Made by a program: the position numbers and the translations under genes. 64,000 nt of DNA from Arthrobacter sp. PGP41. GTDB taxonomy: Bacteria; Actinomycetota; Actinomycetes; Actinomycetales; Micrococcaceae. Below are positions 51,160 through 61,010 of the stretch, piece by piece. Numbering within the stretch: position 1 is the stretch's first letter; every line of letters begins with the position of its first letter. The notes beneath the pieces were generated by a model. It had not been told where the DNA came from. It searched no databases and was given only the letters and a program-made list of their open reading frames with translations. The DNA lies in contig NZ_CP026514.1 in NCBI RefSeq assembly GCF_002953935.1, positions 124,001 to 188,000 on the forward strand, given 5' to 3'.

Positions 51160-52446
51160 GTGGAACGCGCGAACAACACTGACCTTCTCGAAGCAGTCGC
51201 CGCCCTGGCCACGGCTCCCCTGATGGATACCGCCCACCGGCTGCGGGCGGCCCTCGGCCCCTACTGGGAATCGAGTGCCCTGGTGATTTTCACGGAAGAC
51301 TGCACCGGCCGGCCGCAGAAGAAGGCCGGCGCCGAGGCCGTCATCAGCCGCGTGTCCACCGCGGAACTGGACGCCATCCGTACCCCGCTCACCGCTGACG
51401 GGTCCGGGGCGGACGGCGCCGCCTGGCACGGTGAGGCCGTGTTCGGCGGCGAACTGCGCCCGGTCCTCGCGGTCTCCTCACCCAGCAACGCGCTGCTGGT
51501 CCTCTCCGACCCCCGGCCAATCCCGCCAGCCGGGGCCGGTCCGGACCCGCAATGGGTCCTCCACTACCTCTGGGCGCTGGCAGCCGAGCGGATCCGCGAG
51601 AAGGTGGCTGATGCGCCGCCGTCGTACCTCATTGAGTCCCGCGCGGCCTCGGCAGAGCGCCTGCGGGTGACCGCCGAGCTGGTGGACCGGCATTCCACCA
51701 CCCTGGAAACACTGCTCGCCGCGCTGAGATCGCCTGCGCTGGCTGACGGCGCCGCCAGGACGGCGGCAACCGACGTCGCGGCCAAGGCCCTGGTGGGGCT
51801 CCGTACGCTCAGCGACCGCACCACGGACCTGGTGGAGGAGCCCGTTGCGTCCGCGTTCCAGCGCCTGCGCGAGGACCTGCGCCCGCTGATGAACTTCAGC
51901 GGCATCGACGTACAGTTCGTCGAGCCGCCGGTTAACGGCCGGGCACTTCCCGGCGAGGTGGCGCACGCCGCCAGGGCGATCGTCCGCGGCCTGGTGCTGG
52001 CCATGGTGGACCAGCAGGGAGTGCGCCGGATCCGCACTCAGTGGGATTGCGACGGCGTGAACCTCCTGGTCAATGTGCGCGACGACGGTCCCGGCGAACT
52101 TTCCGCCACCGCCCCCGCCGTGGCACGCCTCGTCCAGCGAGTGGAGGCCCTCAACGGCAGCATGGGCGTGGATGTCATGCCGGGCTGGGGCGCCGATGTG
52201 GCCGTCACCCTCCCGCTCGACCCACCCAGCCGCCCGCCGGCCGACATTGCGGGCTGGAACCTGGGGGAGCGGGAGCTGGAGGTCCTCCAGCTCCTGGCGG
52301 CCGGCCAGCGGAACCGGGGCATCGCCGCGAAGCTCCACATCAGCGAAAACACCGTGAAGTTCCACCTCCGCAACCTCTACCGGAAGATCGGCGCCTCCTC
52401 CCGCACCGAAGCCATGGCGCTCGCGCACAGCAACGGCCTGCGCTGA
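51160..52446 (+). CDS. LuxR-type regulator with a degenerate histidine-kinase core
   Basis: A 428-residue regulator. Residues about 168-190 resemble the dimerisation box of HisKA_3 kinases (SAERLRVTAELVDRHSTTL), but the phospho-accepting His is Val 175. A GHKL ATPase-like region follows with RDDGPG (307-312) and GWGADVAVTLPL (342-353). The C-terminal LuxR HTH (LGERELEVLQLLAAGQRN, then ISENTVKFHLRNLYRKIG) ends the protein. The GTG at 51160 is preferred over GTG 51109 because of the -10 box. It is divergent from hxlBA, which it probably regulates. Confidence 0.82.
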   Translation: MERANNTDLLEAVAALATAPLMDTAHRLRAALGPYWESSALVIFTEDCTGRPQKKAGAEAVISRVSTAELDAIRTPLTADGSGADGAAWHGEAVFGGELRPVLAVSSPSNALLVLSDPRPIPPAGAGPDPQWVLHYLWALAAERIREKVADAPPSYLIESRAASAERLRVTAELVDRHSTTLETLLAALRSPALADGAARTAATDVAAKALVGLRTLSDRTTDLVEEPVASAFQRLREDLRPLMNFSGIDVQFVEPPVNGRALPGEVAHAARAIVRGLVLAMVDQQGVRRIRTQWDCDGVNLLVNVRDDGPGELSATAPAVARLVQRVEALNGSMGVDVMPGWGADVAVTLPLDPPSRPPADIAGWNLGERELEVLQLLAAGQRNRGIAAKLHISENTVKFHLRNLYRKIGASSRTEAMALAHSNGLR

Positions 52447-52540
52447 CCTCCAGTTCGCTGGATGCCCGTGCGCCAGTCCTCGCCCGGCGGGTCCCGGTGC
52501 GGTGATTTCACGCTGCGCAGGCTACTTGAGAGTATTAGTC

Positions 52541-53353
52541 ATGGCTTCGAACAAAGATCGCGAACCCGACGTCGATGCTGAGGCGGGCCAGCACGGCGGC
52601 GTCCAGTCCGTTGACCGCGCCCTCGCCGTCCTGGAGATCCTGGCGCGGGACGGCCATGCCGGCGTGAGCGACATCGCCGAGGAGATGGGCATCCACAAGT
52701 CCACCGTCTCCCGGCTGCTCGGTTCGCTGGTGAGCCGCGAAATGGTCCACCAGAACAGCGACCGCGGAAAGTACCAGCTGGGCTTCGGCATCCTGCGGCT
52801 GGCCAGCTCCATTCCGGGGCGGCTCAGCCTGGTCCGGGAGGCCCGGCCGGTCCTTGAGGCCCTGGCGGAGGAATTCAAGGAAACGGTGAACCTCGCGGTC
52901 CTTCGCTCCAACTTCGCCGTCAACGTGGACCAGGCCATGGGCCCGTCCACCCTGGCCACATATGACTGGGTGGGCAACCTGACGCCGCTGCATGCCACCT
53001 CCAGCGGGAAGGTCCTGCTGGCCGCCTTGCCGGCGGAAGACCGGGACCGCATCCTGAAGGAGACGGGACTCCCGGCGCGGACGCCCCGGACCATCACCAA
53101 CCGGAAGGAACTCGAAACCCAGCTGATCGACGTCGCCCGCGAGGGCTACGGCGTGGTGCGGGAGGAGTTCGAGATCGGGCTGACTGCGGTTGCCGTTCCG
53201 GTCTACAACCACCTGGGTGCCGTGATCGGGGCCATCAGCATTTCCGGGCCGGCATTCCGCTTTGATCCGGAAACGGCCCCGGGGCTTATCGAGGCGCTAA
53301 AGCAGGGCGGGCTCCAGGTCAGCGCCAGGATGGGTTACACCGGGCGCCGGTGA
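52541..53353 (+). CDS. IclR-family transcriptional regulator
   Basis: A 270-residue regulator. The winged helix (VQSVDRALAVLEILA, then IHKSTVSRLLGSLVSR) and the GAF-like effector domain (LHATSSGKVLLAALP, GYGVVREEFEIGLTAVAVPV) are complete. I chose the ATG at 52541; nothing like a Shine-Dalgarno precedes it. It follows the LuxR-type gene by 94 bases and is convergent with the GntR gene. The target genes are not evident; the flanking RuMP or oxoproline genes are candidates. Confidence 0.87.
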   Translation: MASNKDREPDVDAEAGQHGGVQSVDRALAVLEILARDGHAGVSDIAEEMGIHKSTVSRLLGSLVSREMVHQNSDRGKYQLGFGILRLASSIPGRLSLVREARPVLEALAEEFKETVNLAVLRSNFAVNVDQAMGPSTLATYDWVGNLTPLHATSSGKVLLAALPAEDRDRILKETGLPARTPRTITNRKELETQLIDVAREGYGVVREEFEIGLTAVAVPVYNHLGAVIGAISISGPAFRFDPETAPGLIEALKQGGLQVSARMGYTGRR

Positions 53354-53377
53354 TTGGCGCCGCTGCGGCGGCCTAAT

Positions 53378-54064
53378 TCACTCCGGGTTGTCCCCGTGCA
53401 CGTTGCTGAGGTTGTCCTCGGAGCGGTCCAGGTACGCCAGCAGGAGATCCGCGGCGCGGTCCAGTTCGCCGGACTCCAGCGCCGCGCAGATGGCCTCGTT
53501 GTCAGCCAAATAGTGCTGGTAGAACTGCGCGTCCACCGTGGCTTTATGGAAGAACAGCCGCATCTCCGCCAGGACCTGGCTCATGATGCTGTTTAGCCGC
53601 GGACTCCTGGCCATGGCAACAATGGCGCCGTGAAAATGCTGGTTCGCGGTGCCCAGGGCTTCATTGTCTCCAGCCGCGGCGGCGCGTTTTCCTTCCTCGA
53701 CGGCGGCCCGGACGGCGGCGACGTCTTCCGGACTCCCGCCCGCCCGCAGGGCGCTGACCTCGATGGCGCGGCGGACCGTGTAGACGTCATGGACGTCCGC
53801 AGCCTCAAGGCTGGCCACAAAAACGCCCCGGTTGGGGTGCCGGACCACCAGCCGCTCGCTGGCCAGTTCCGCGAAGGCCTCCCGCACCGTGTTGCGGGAA
53901 ACGCCCAGGTCCTCCGCGATGGTGGATTCGGTGAGGCGCGCCCCGGGAAGCAGGGCCCCCTCCGCCAGTTGCAGGCGGAGTTCGTCAGCCACCCGTTCAG
54001 CCACGGAGGGGACGGCCACCCGGAGGCGGCCTGCGGAGCGGAGTGTGGTCTCTTGAGCGGGCAT
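53378..54064 (-). CDS. GntR-family (FCD) regulator of the oxoprolinase operon
   Basis: A 228-residue regulator. The winged helix has [21 protein letters not shown], and an FCD effector domain follows with [12 protein letters not shown]. It is divergent from pxpA, and a perfect odd palindrome in the shared 107-base promoter gap fits autoregulation and control of the operon, probably responding to 5-oxoproline or a related compound. Confidence 0.88.
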   Translation of the reverse strand: MPAQETTLRSAGRLRVAVPSVAERVADELRLQLAEGALLPGARLTESTIAEDLGVSRNTVREAFAELASERLVVRHPNRGVFVASLEAADVHDVYTVRRAIEVSALRAGGSPEDVAAVRAAVEEGKRAAAAGDNEALGTANQHFHGAIVAMARSPRLNSIMSQVLAEMRLFFHKATVDAQFYQHYLADNEAICAALESGELDRAADLLLAYLDRSEDNLSNVHGDNPE

Positions 54065-54104
54065 ACTTCAGAATTTACACGATCGTCACATCGTGGAATC
54101 GAAG

Positions 54105-54119
54105 GATTGTTGAACAATC
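54105..54119. promoter_or_regulatory. GntR/FCD operator upstream of pxpA
   Basis: GATTGTTGAACAATC is a perfect 7-1-7 palindrome of the ATTGTTnAACAAT kind common for FCD regulators. It lies between the divergent regulator and pxpA. Confidence 0.7.
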
Positions 54120-54171
54120 TGTAGATTTAGTGCATCCTAGTAGGGACCGCTCAATGAGATGGAGATCACAA

Positions 54172-54930
54172 GTGGCAAGCATCGACCTGAACAGCGACGT
54201 TGGCGAGTCGTTCGGACACTGGACGCTCGGTGACGATGCCGCCATGTTCCGTTCCGTCACCAGCGCAAACGTGGCCTGCGGATTCCACGCCGGCGATCCC
54301 AGCGTGATCCGCCGCACCTGCCGCGAAGCGGTTGCCGCCGGCGTAGCCATCGGTGCGCACGTCGGCTACCGGGACCTCGCCGGTTTCGGCCGCCGCTTCC
54401 TGGACATCCAGCCCAATGAACTGGCCAATGACGTGGTGTACCAGATCGGTGCGCTACAGGCGCTGGCCGCCGCCGAGGGAGCCCAGGTGCGTTACGTTAA
54501 GCCGCACGGCGGCCTTTACAACGCGATCATCCACCACACCGCCCAGGCCCGGGCCGTCGTCGACGCCGTGAAATCGGTTGACCCGGGCCTGCCGATCATG
54601 GGCCTTCCCGGTTCCGAAGTCCTGCGGCTTGCAGGGGAAGCGGGCCTGCGGGCGGTTCCCGAGGCGTTCGCTGACCGCGCGTACAACCCGGACGGAACGC
54701 TCGTCTCCCGGTCCCAGCCGGAAGCGGTCCTATCCGACCCCGCCGAAGTGGCGGAGCATGTATTACGGATGGCCACCGAGGGGTCCGTCAGGACAATCGA
54801 CGGTTCCATCCTGAAGATCCGCGCGGAAAGCATCTGCGTGCACGGTGACTCGCCCGGGGCCGTAGCCATGGCCGCTGCAGTGAAGTCCGCTCTCAAGGAC
54901 GCCGGTGTCAGCATCGGTTCGTTCCTCTAA
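54172..54930 (+). CDS. pxpA: 5-oxoprolinase subunit A (LamB/YcsF family)
   Basis: A 252-residue cytoplasmic subunit of the ATP-dependent 5-oxoprolinase, which opens pyroglutamate to glutamate. Family motifs are [39 protein letters not shown] and [10 protein letters not shown] chose the GTG at 54172 with GGAGAT upstream; earlier ATG codons add residues not seen in the family. It heads the operon. Confidence 0.93.
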   Translation: MASIDLNSDVGESFGHWTLGDDAAMFRSVTSANVACGFHAGDPSVIRRTCREAVAAGVAIGAHVGYRDLAGFGRRFLDIQPNELANDVVYQIGALQALAAAEGAQVRYVKPHGGLYNAIIHHTAQARAVVDAVKSVDPGLPIMGLPGSEVLRLAGEAGLRAVPEAFADRAYNPDGTLVSRSQPEAVLSDPAEVAEHVLRMATEGSVRTIDGSILKIRAESICVHGDSPGAVAMAAAVKSALKDAGVSIGSFL

Positions 54931-54988
54931 ACCCGTTCCCGGCCGTTCACCGGCCTCCGCACCACCCCCTCACCCCCGGAGGAAAGAC

Positions 54989-56341
54989 ATGACCAGCACT
55001 AACAAGGCAGCAAGGACCGCGGCAAGGAAGCCGCCGGCCGGCGCGCTCAAGGCCTACATCGCCAGCCTCACCGGCACCTCGCTCGAGTACTACGACTTTG
55101 CCATCTACTCCGTCGCCTCGGCGCTGGTGTTCCCCAAGATCTTCTTCCCCTCAAATGACGAGTTCGTTGGGCTGCTGCTGTCCTTCTCGGCTTTCGCGGT
55201 GGGGTACCTGGCCCGTCCCATCGGCGGCGTGATCTTCGGCCGCCTCGGCGACAAGATCGGCCGCAAGTACGTCCTCGTGTTCACCCTGGTACTGATCGGC
55301 GTCGCCACCGTCCTCATCGGTGCCCTGCCTGACTACTCGGTCATCGGCGTCGCAGCCCCCACCATCCTGGTGCTCCTGCGCCTGGCCCAGGGCATCGGCG
55401 TTGGCGGTGAATGGGGCGGTGCGGTACTGCTGTCCAGCGAATTCGGCGATCCCAACAAGCGGGGCTTCTGGTCCTCGGCTGCGCAGATCGGCCCGCCGGC
55501 CGGCAACCTGATGGCCAACGGCGCCCTGGCTGTCCTGGCGGCCACGCTCAGCACCGAAGCCTTCCTCTCCTGGGGCTGGCGCGTAGCCTTCCTCGCCTCG
55601 GCCATCCTGGTGGTCTTCGGCCTCGTGATCCGCCTCAAGCTGGAGGAAACCCCTGTCTTCAAGGCCATCCAGGCCAAAGGCGACCGCCCCAAGGCCCCCA
55701 TCAAGGAGGTTTTCACCACCGAACCCCGGGCCCTGGTTTCCGCAGCCCTCTCGCGCCTCTGCCCTGATGTCCTCTACGCGCTGTTCACCGTGTTCGTGGC
55801 CGTGTACGCCACCAAGGAACTGGGCATGACCACGGGCAACGTCCTGGCGGCCATCCTCATCGGATCCGCCTTCCAGCTCGTCCTGATCCCGGCCGCCGGC
55901 GCCCTCACCGACCGCCTCAACCGCCGATGGGTGTACGGCGTAGCTGCCGCGGCTACTGCCGCCTACATTCCGTTGTTCTTCCTGATGATCCAGGGCAAAT
56001 CCGTAGTGATGCTGACCATCGGCGTGGTGATCGGCCTGGCCCTGCACGCCTTCATGTACGGCCCGCAGGCCGCCTTCATCACCGAGCAGTTCCCGGCCCG
56101 CCTGCGTTACGCCGGCAGCTCGCTGGCCTACACCCTGGCCGGTGTCATCGGCGGCGCAGTGGCCCCGCTGATCTTCACCGCCCTGTACGGCGCAGCAGCC
56201 GGCGGCTGGCACCTGATCGCCGGGTACATCCTGCTGACGGCCATCATCACCATTGTGGGCATGCGCCTGGGCCGCGACCCGCAGCCGGAAGCCGACCTCC
56301 GCCTGCTCCACAACGGCCACGCGCAGGAGAGCCACGCCTGA
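54989..56341 (+). CDS. MHS-family MFS transporter in the oxoprolinase operon
   Basis: A 450-residue 12-helix symporter. Family marks are GTSLEYYDFAIYSVASALVF, FGRLGDKIGRKYVLV and QGIGVGGEWGGAVLL. The ATG at 54989 follows GGAGGAAAG. Its position between pxpA and pxpBC suggests uptake of 5-oxoproline or another small acid. Confidence 0.9.
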   Translation: MTSTNKAARTAARKPPAGALKAYIASLTGTSLEYYDFAIYSVASALVFPKIFFPSNDEFVGLLLSFSAFAVGYLARPIGGVIFGRLGDKIGRKYVLVFTLVLIGVATVLIGALPDYSVIGVAAPTILVLLRLAQGIGVGGEWGGAVLLSSEFGDPNKRGFWSSAAQIGPPAGNLMANGALAVLAATLSTEAFLSWGWRVAFLASAILVVFGLVIRLKLEETPVFKAIQAKGDRPKAPIKEVFTTEPRALVSAALSRLCPDVLYALFTVFVAVYATKELGMTTGNVLAAILIGSAFQLVLIPAAGALTDRLNRRWVYGVAAAATAAYIPLFFLMIQGKSVVMLTIGVVIGLALHAFMYGPQAAFITEQFPARLRYAGSSLAYTLAGVIGGAVAPLIFTALYGAAAGGWHLIAGYILLTAIITIVGMRLGRDPQPEADLRLLHNGHAQESHA

Positions 56342-56356
56342 CCGGCGCGGATTGCC

Positions 56357-58075
56357 ATGGAAACAGTCACCAACCCCACCACCGCGCGCGTCCTCGCCGG
56401 CCGTGTGCTGTCCGTCAAGCCGGTGGGTACGACGGCGGTGCTCGCCGAACTCTCGGGGCTCCATGACGTGCTGGCGCTGCAGGCGCTCCTGCTGGAGCAC
56501 CCGCTGCCCGGCCAGGTGGAGGTCCTCGCGGCCGCCGAAACCGTGATGGTCACGGCGGATTCGCCCCGGGCCGCACGGCGGATGCCGGCCCGGCTGCTGG
56601 AGCTGGACCTGGCGGTCCGAGCGCAGGCGGAGGGCAAGCTGGTGGTCATCGAGGCCGTGTACGACGGCGAGGACCTCGCCGACGTGGGACGGATCACCGG
56701 CCTCGGCGTTGAGGGAGTCGTGGCAGCCCACACGGGGCAGGTCTGGACCGTGGCCTTCGGGGGCTTCGCCCCCGGCTTTGGATACATGGTGGGGGAGAAC
56801 CAGCTGCTGGAAGTCCCGCGCCGCAGCTCCCCGCGGACTGCGGTCCCCGCCGGATCCGTAGCCCTTGCCGGCAACTATTCCGCCGTCTACCCCCGGCAGT
56901 CCCCGGGCGGATGGCAGCTGATTGGCCGCACCGCCGCCCGAATGTGGGACCTGGCCCGCGAACAGCCCGCTTTGGCTGCCCCCGGAGACCGGGTGCAGTT
57001 CCGGGCGGTGCGGGAACTGGTGGAGCTTTCCGGCCCGCAGGCTGGTGCAGCGGATCCGGAAGTGCCGGCCACCCGGGAGCAGGCCGTCCGCTCCGGACTG
57101 CGGATCCTGTCACCGGGGCTCCAAAGCCTGGTCCAGGACCTTGGCCGGCCCGGCTACGGCGGCCTCGGCGTCTCGGCTGCCGGTGCCCTGGACCGTTCCT
57201 CCCTGCGCCGCGCCAACCGCATCGTGGGCAACGAGCCGGCTGCCGCCGTGGTCGAAACCGTTGCCGGCGGCCTGCGCGTGCAGGCCGTGGGAGACCAGGT
57301 GCTTGCGGTCACCGGGGCGCCCTCGGCACTGACTGTTGCCACGCCGTCGGACGTTCCCGCCGGTTCCGATGCTGAAAATGCGGACGACGCCGGCCGGCCG
57401 GAGCGCGTACGCGAGGTGCCCATGGCCACGGCATTTGCCCTGCTGGATGGCGAAATCCTGACCATCGGCGCACCCGAACGGGGCTTCCGCACCTACCTTG
57501 CCATCCGGGGCGGCGCGGACGCCGAAGCCGTGCTCGGCAGCCGGTCCACGGACACGATGTCCGGGATCGGGCCTGCGCCGCTGGCCCCGGAGCAACTGCT
57601 TGCCGCCGGAGCCGCCACGTCCTCCAACGTGGTGGGCAATCCTGAGGTGCAGCCCGACTTCCCGGACACGGGAGTGACGGTCCTGGATATCGTTCCCGGT
57701 CCGCGGGATGACTGGTTTGATGATGACGCGCTGGAATCGCTCTGCACCCAGGACTGGACGGTGACTCCGCGCTCCAACCGGGTGGGCATGCGCCTGGACG
57801 GTCAGCCGCTCAAACGGAGCCGGGACGGGGAACTGGCCAGCGAGGGGACCGTGTCCGGAGCCATCCAGGTCCCGCCGGAAGGGGAGCCCGTACTGTTCCT
57901 GGCGGACCACCCCATTACGGGAGGCTACCCCGTGATTGGCGTGGTGGTGGACCACCAGCTGGACATCGCCGCCCAGGTGCCCATCGGCGGCCGCATCAGG
58001 TTCCGCCGGGCCCCCGGATACGCCCGGCCCCTTGAACCGTCCAGCACTTCCCTCAACGTTTCCCTGAAAAAGTGA
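56357..58075 (+). CDS. pxpBC: Fused 5-oxoprolinase subunits B and C
   Basis: A 572-residue fusion. Residues about 15-235 are PxpB (KipI-like; [21 protein letters not shown] and [19 protein letters not shown]). Residues about 245-565 are PxpC (KipA/carboxyltransferase domain 2-like; [54 protein letters not shown]). Homology of this part to urea carboxylase explains the label biotin-dependent carboxyltransferase. It is followed eight bases on by the biotin carboxylase gene. Confidence 0.92.
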   Translation: METVTNPTTARVLAGRVLSVKPVGTTAVLAELSGLHDVLALQALLLEHPLPGQVEVLAAAETVMVTADSPRAARRMPARLLELDLAVRAQAEGKLVVIEAVYDGEDLADVGRITGLGVEGVVAAHTGQVWTVAFGGFAPGFGYMVGENQLLEVPRRSSPRTAVPAGSVALAGNYSAVYPRQSPGGWQLIGRTAARMWDLAREQPALAAPGDRVQFRAVRELVELSGPQAGAADPEVPATREQAVRSGLRILSPGLQSLVQDLGRPGYGGLGVSAAGALDRSSLRRANRIVGNEPAAAVVETVAGGLRVQAVGDQVLAVTGAPSALTVATPSDVPAGSDAENADDAGRPERVREVPMATAFALLDGEILTIGAPERGFRTYLAIRGGADAEAVLGSRSTDTMSGIGPAPLAPEQLLAAGAATSSNVVGNPEVQPDFPDTGVTVLDIVPGPRDDWFDDDALESLCTQDWTVTPRSNRVGMRLDGQPLKRSRDGELASEGTVSGAIQVPPEGEPVLFLADHPITGGYPVIGVVVDHQLDIAAQVPIGGRIRFRRAPGYARPLEPSSTSLNVSLKK

Positions 58076-58082
58076 GCAGCAC

Positions 58083-59861
58083 ATGCGCAAGATCCTGATT
58101 GCCAACCGCGGAGAAATCGCCGTCCGCATCGCCCGCGCCTGCGAGGACGCCGGCCTGGAGTCCGTCGCCGTGTACGCGGACGTGGACGCCGACGCCCTGC
58201 ACGTCGGCGCCGCCACGGAGGCCTACAGCCTCGGCGGCAACGCGCCGTCGGAAACCTACCTGGATATCCCCAAGCTGCTGGCTGTCGCCAGGGAGTCCGG
58301 AGCGGACGCCGTGCACCCGGGATACGGGTTCCTGTCCGAGAACGCCGACTTTGCCCAGGCCGTCCTGGACTCCGGCCTGACCTGGATCGGGCCGGCACCG
58401 CAGGCCATCCGGCTGCTCGGCAACAAGATCACCGCCCGCGAAATCGCCGTCCGGGCAGGTGCGCCTTTGGTGGCCGGCAGCGACGGACCGGTGGCCTCGG
58501 CTGGTGAGGCACGGGCCTTCGCAGAAGAACACGGCCTGCCCATCGCCATCAAGGCAGCCTTCGGCGGCGGCGGACGCGGGCTCAAAGTGGTCCGTGAAAT
58601 GGACCAGATCGGGGAAGCCTTCGACTCGGCGGTCCGCGAAGCGGTGGTGGCCTTCGGCCGCGGCGAGTGCTTCGTGGAGCGGTACCTGGACCGGCCCCGG
58701 CATGTGGAAGCGCAGGTCCTGGCGGACCGGCACGGCAACGTGGTGGTGGTGGGAACGCGCGACTGCTCCCTCCAGCGCCGGCACCAGAAGCTGGTGGAGG
58801 AGGCCCCGGCGCCCTTCCTCACAGAACAGCAGACGCGCCAGATTTACGCCGCCGCCAAGGCAGTCTGCCGCGAAGCCGGCTATACGGGGGCGGGGACGGT
58901 GGAGTTCCTGGTGGCCGCCGACGGCACGGTGGCGTTCCTCGAGGTGAACACGCGCCTGCAGGTGGAACACCCCATCACCGAGGAGACCACCGGGGTGGAC
59001 CTGGTCCAGGAGCAGCTGCGGATCGCTGCCGGTGAGCCGCTGCGCCTCGCAGCCGATCCCGAACCCCGCGGGCACTCGTTCGAATTCCGGCTCAACGCCG
59101 AGGACGTGGGGCGGGGGTTCCTGCCCTCCCCTGGAACCATCACCACGTTCAGTGGCCCTACGGGCCCGGGCATCCGGCTGGACTCCGGAGTCCGCGCCGG
59201 CTCCATTGTTGCGCCGCAGTTCGATTCGCTGCTGGCCAAGCTGGTCGTCACCGGCGCCGACCGTCAGCAGGCGCTCCGCCGGGCCCGCCGCGCCCTGGCG
59301 GAGATGGAGGTTACCGGCGTCGCAACCGTCCTGCCGTTCCACCGCGCCGTGGTCCAGGCGCCGGACTTCACCTCGGAAACCGGGCTCCGCATCCACACCC
59401 GGTGGATCGAAACGGACTTCGCGGGATCCATCCCGGCGGATCCGGAGTTCAGCACAACCGCTCCGGACGGTTCCAGGCGCACCATCACCGTCGATGTCGA
59501 CGGCCGGCGCCTCGCCGTCGGTCTTCCCGCGGCCCTGCTGGACGGCTGGGCACGTTCCGGCGCGGGCCTGCCGGCAGGCGTTTCGATGGCCGGGCACACT
59601 TGGAAGGGGGAGCACGACGGCGGCGCCGCGGCTCCCGCTGTGGACCCCGGTGAGCTGCGGGCGGACATGGCGGGAACGGTGGTGAAGTGGCTCGTGGAGC
59701 CGGGCGCCGAAGTGGCGGCGGGGGACCCCGTCGTCGTCCTTGAAGCCATGAAGATGGAAACCCAGGTTGCCGCCCACCGCGGCGGCACCGTCACGGAGAT
59801 CCGGGCGGAAGCGGGCGGCGTAGTGGGTGCCGGGGCAGTCCTGGCGACGATCGCGGGTTAA
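58083..59861 (+). CDS. Biotin carboxylase fused to biotin carboxyl carrier domain
   Basis: A 592-residue acyl-CoA-carboxylase-alpha-like protein. The biotin carboxylase domain (1 to about 450) has [18 protein letters not shown], the ATP-grasp glycine loop [13 protein letters not shown] and [16 protein letters not shown] linker leads to a biotinyl domain with EAMKMET, where Lys 557 is biotinylated. No acyl-CoA carboxyltransferase gene is adjacent; its only neighbours are the PxpB/PxpC carboxyltransferase-like subunits, so it may serve the oxoproline complex. Confidence 0.9.
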   Translation: MRKILIANRGEIAVRIARACEDAGLESVAVYADVDADALHVGAATEAYSLGGNAPSETYLDIPKLLAVARESGADAVHPGYGFLSENADFAQAVLDSGLTWIGPAPQAIRLLGNKITAREIAVRAGAPLVAGSDGPVASAGEARAFAEEHGLPIAIKAAFGGGGRGLKVVREMDQIGEAFDSAVREAVVAFGRGECFVERYLDRPRHVEAQVLADRHGNVVVVGTRDCSLQRRHQKLVEEAPAPFLTEQQTRQIYAAAKAVCREAGYTGAGTVEFLVAADGTVAFLEVNTRLQVEHPITEETTGVDLVQEQLRIAAGEPLRLAADPEPRGHSFEFRLNAEDVGRGFLPSPGTITTFSGPTGPGIRLDSGVRAGSIVAPQFDSLLAKLVVTGADRQQALRRARRALAEMEVTGVATVLPFHRAVVQAPDFTSETGLRIHTRWIETDFAGSIPADPEFSTTAPDGSRRTITVDVDGRRLAVGLPAALLDGWARSGAGLPAGVSMAGHTWKGEHDGGAAAPAVDPGELRADMAGTVVKWLVEPGAEVAAGDPVVVLEAMKMETQVAAHRGGTVTEIRAEAGGVVGAGAVLATIAG

Positions 59862-59900
59862 TCGAGGAACATACGCGGAACCGTGGGAGGCCAACCCGCG

Positions 59901-59916
59901 GCTGCGCTTTCGCAGC
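59901..59916. terminator. Short hairpin between convergent genes
   Basis: GCTGCG-CTTT-CGCAGC forms a 6-bp stem with a 4-base loop in the 57-base gap between the biotin carboxylase gene and the LysR gene. It may be a weak bidirectional terminator. Confidence 0.35.
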
Positions 59917-59918
59917 GC

Positions 59919-60851
59919 TCAGAGGTTCTCTTCGGGCCGGGCGGTGAGGATCCGATTGGCGTTGACCTGCAGGATGCCGAGCGACTCCTGGATCAAGGGT
60001 GAGGCGATGCTGCCCCTGCGCACCGCGGCGACAATGCGGCGCGTGGGTTTCGCCTGACCGGTGATGCGCAGCCGAACCACGTTTTCGGCACCATGCAAAG
60101 GCGCCAGCCGGGGCAGCAGGCCGACGCCCAGCCCCGCACCCACGAACGCGATGTGGGTTTCCCATTCAACGGCCTCATGGGCAATCCGCGGTGTCACCCC
60201 GAGCGCCGTGAACGCCGCGGTGAAGAGGGAATGGTAGGTGGAACCGGCGGCCTCCGTGATCCAAGGTTCCGATGCCAGCTCTTCAAGCGTCGCGCTTTGG
60301 CGTGATGCCAGCGGATGGTCACCGGGAATGATCACGTCCAGTGGATCGTCGAGCAGGACTCTCTGCTCAAAGCGCGGATCGTCCTCACCATAACTGTCGG
60401 ACTGCATGGCGACAATGACTGCAAGGTCGATTCGTTCCGCAACCAACAAGTCGAAGCAGCGGGCCGGATCAGCCTCAAGAACCTGCACCTCCAGCAGGGG
60501 GCGTGTCGAGCGCAGGGTGGCGGCCAAAGGCGCGAGCAACTGGGCGGCTGCAGAGGAGAATCCGCCGAGGCCAAAGTGGGTCTGCACCTGGTCGCCGGCC
60601 TCCATGGCTGCGGCGCGCAGGCTCTCCCACTGGGCAATGAGGGGATCCGATCCCGCCACGAGGAAGCGTCCCGTGGCGGTAAGCCGGACCCCCCGGCCGT
60701 CTTTCGTCAGCAGCTGCATTCCAAGCACGCGCTGGAGCTCCCGCAATTGCGCGGAGACGGCAGACGGAGAATAGCCCGTGAGCTCCGCGGTCGCGCCGAT
60801 TGTGCCGCAGCGGGCGAACACACGGAGTGTGGTGAGCCTCGGATCTATCAT
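59919..60851 (-). CDS. LysR-family transcriptional regulator
   Basis: A 310-residue regulator. The N-terminal HTH (LTTLRVFARCGTIGATAELT, then YSPSAVSAQLRELQRVLG) and a LysR substrate-binding domain (LLEVQVLEADPARCFDLLVAERIDLAVIV, GLGVGLLPRLAPL) are complete. It is divergent from the betaine oxygenase gene, with an inverted repeat overlapping its own start codon, so it most likely controls the gbcAB-type operon. Confidence 0.9.
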   Translation of the reverse strand: MIDPRLTTLRVFARCGTIGATAELTGYSPSAVSAQLRELQRVLGMQLLTKDGRGVRLTATGRFLVAGSDPLIAQWESLRAAAMEAGDQVQTHFGLGGFSSAAAQLLAPLAATLRSTRPLLEVQVLEADPARCFDLLVAERIDLAVIVAMQSDSYGEDDPRFEQRVLLDDPLDVIIPGDHPLASRQSATLEELASEPWITEAAGSTYHSLFTAAFTALGVTPRIAHEAVEWETHIAFVGAGLGVGLLPRLAPLHGAENVVRLRITGQAKPTRRIVAAVRRGSIASPLIQESLGILQVNANRILTARPEENL

Positions 60852-60867
60852 GCATCAATTCTGCATG
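60849..60867. promoter_or_regulatory. Candidate LysR binding site
   Basis: CATGCA-N7-TGCATG is an inverted repeat with perfect 6-bp arms that includes the start codon of the LysR gene. Its position fits autorepression; the remaining AT-rich 140 bases up to the oxygenase gene hold no further clear site. Confidence 0.5.
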
Positions 60868-61010
60868 GTTATCTTCAAAATCTTGCGCTTTTGTTGCAGT
60901 TGATGTGTCCCTAATCTCATCATTACAAGTTCTCCGACCATGCCGTTAGCACCCGCGCACCCGTGGTCAACACGCAACACCCACTACCCATGCCTCCCGG
61001 GAGGAAACCC

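Noticed and set aside
58053..59894. A 613-codon open frame on the minus strand
   Set aside because: It is a mirror frame of the biotin carboxylase gene, whose ATP-grasp and biotin motifs settle the coding strand.
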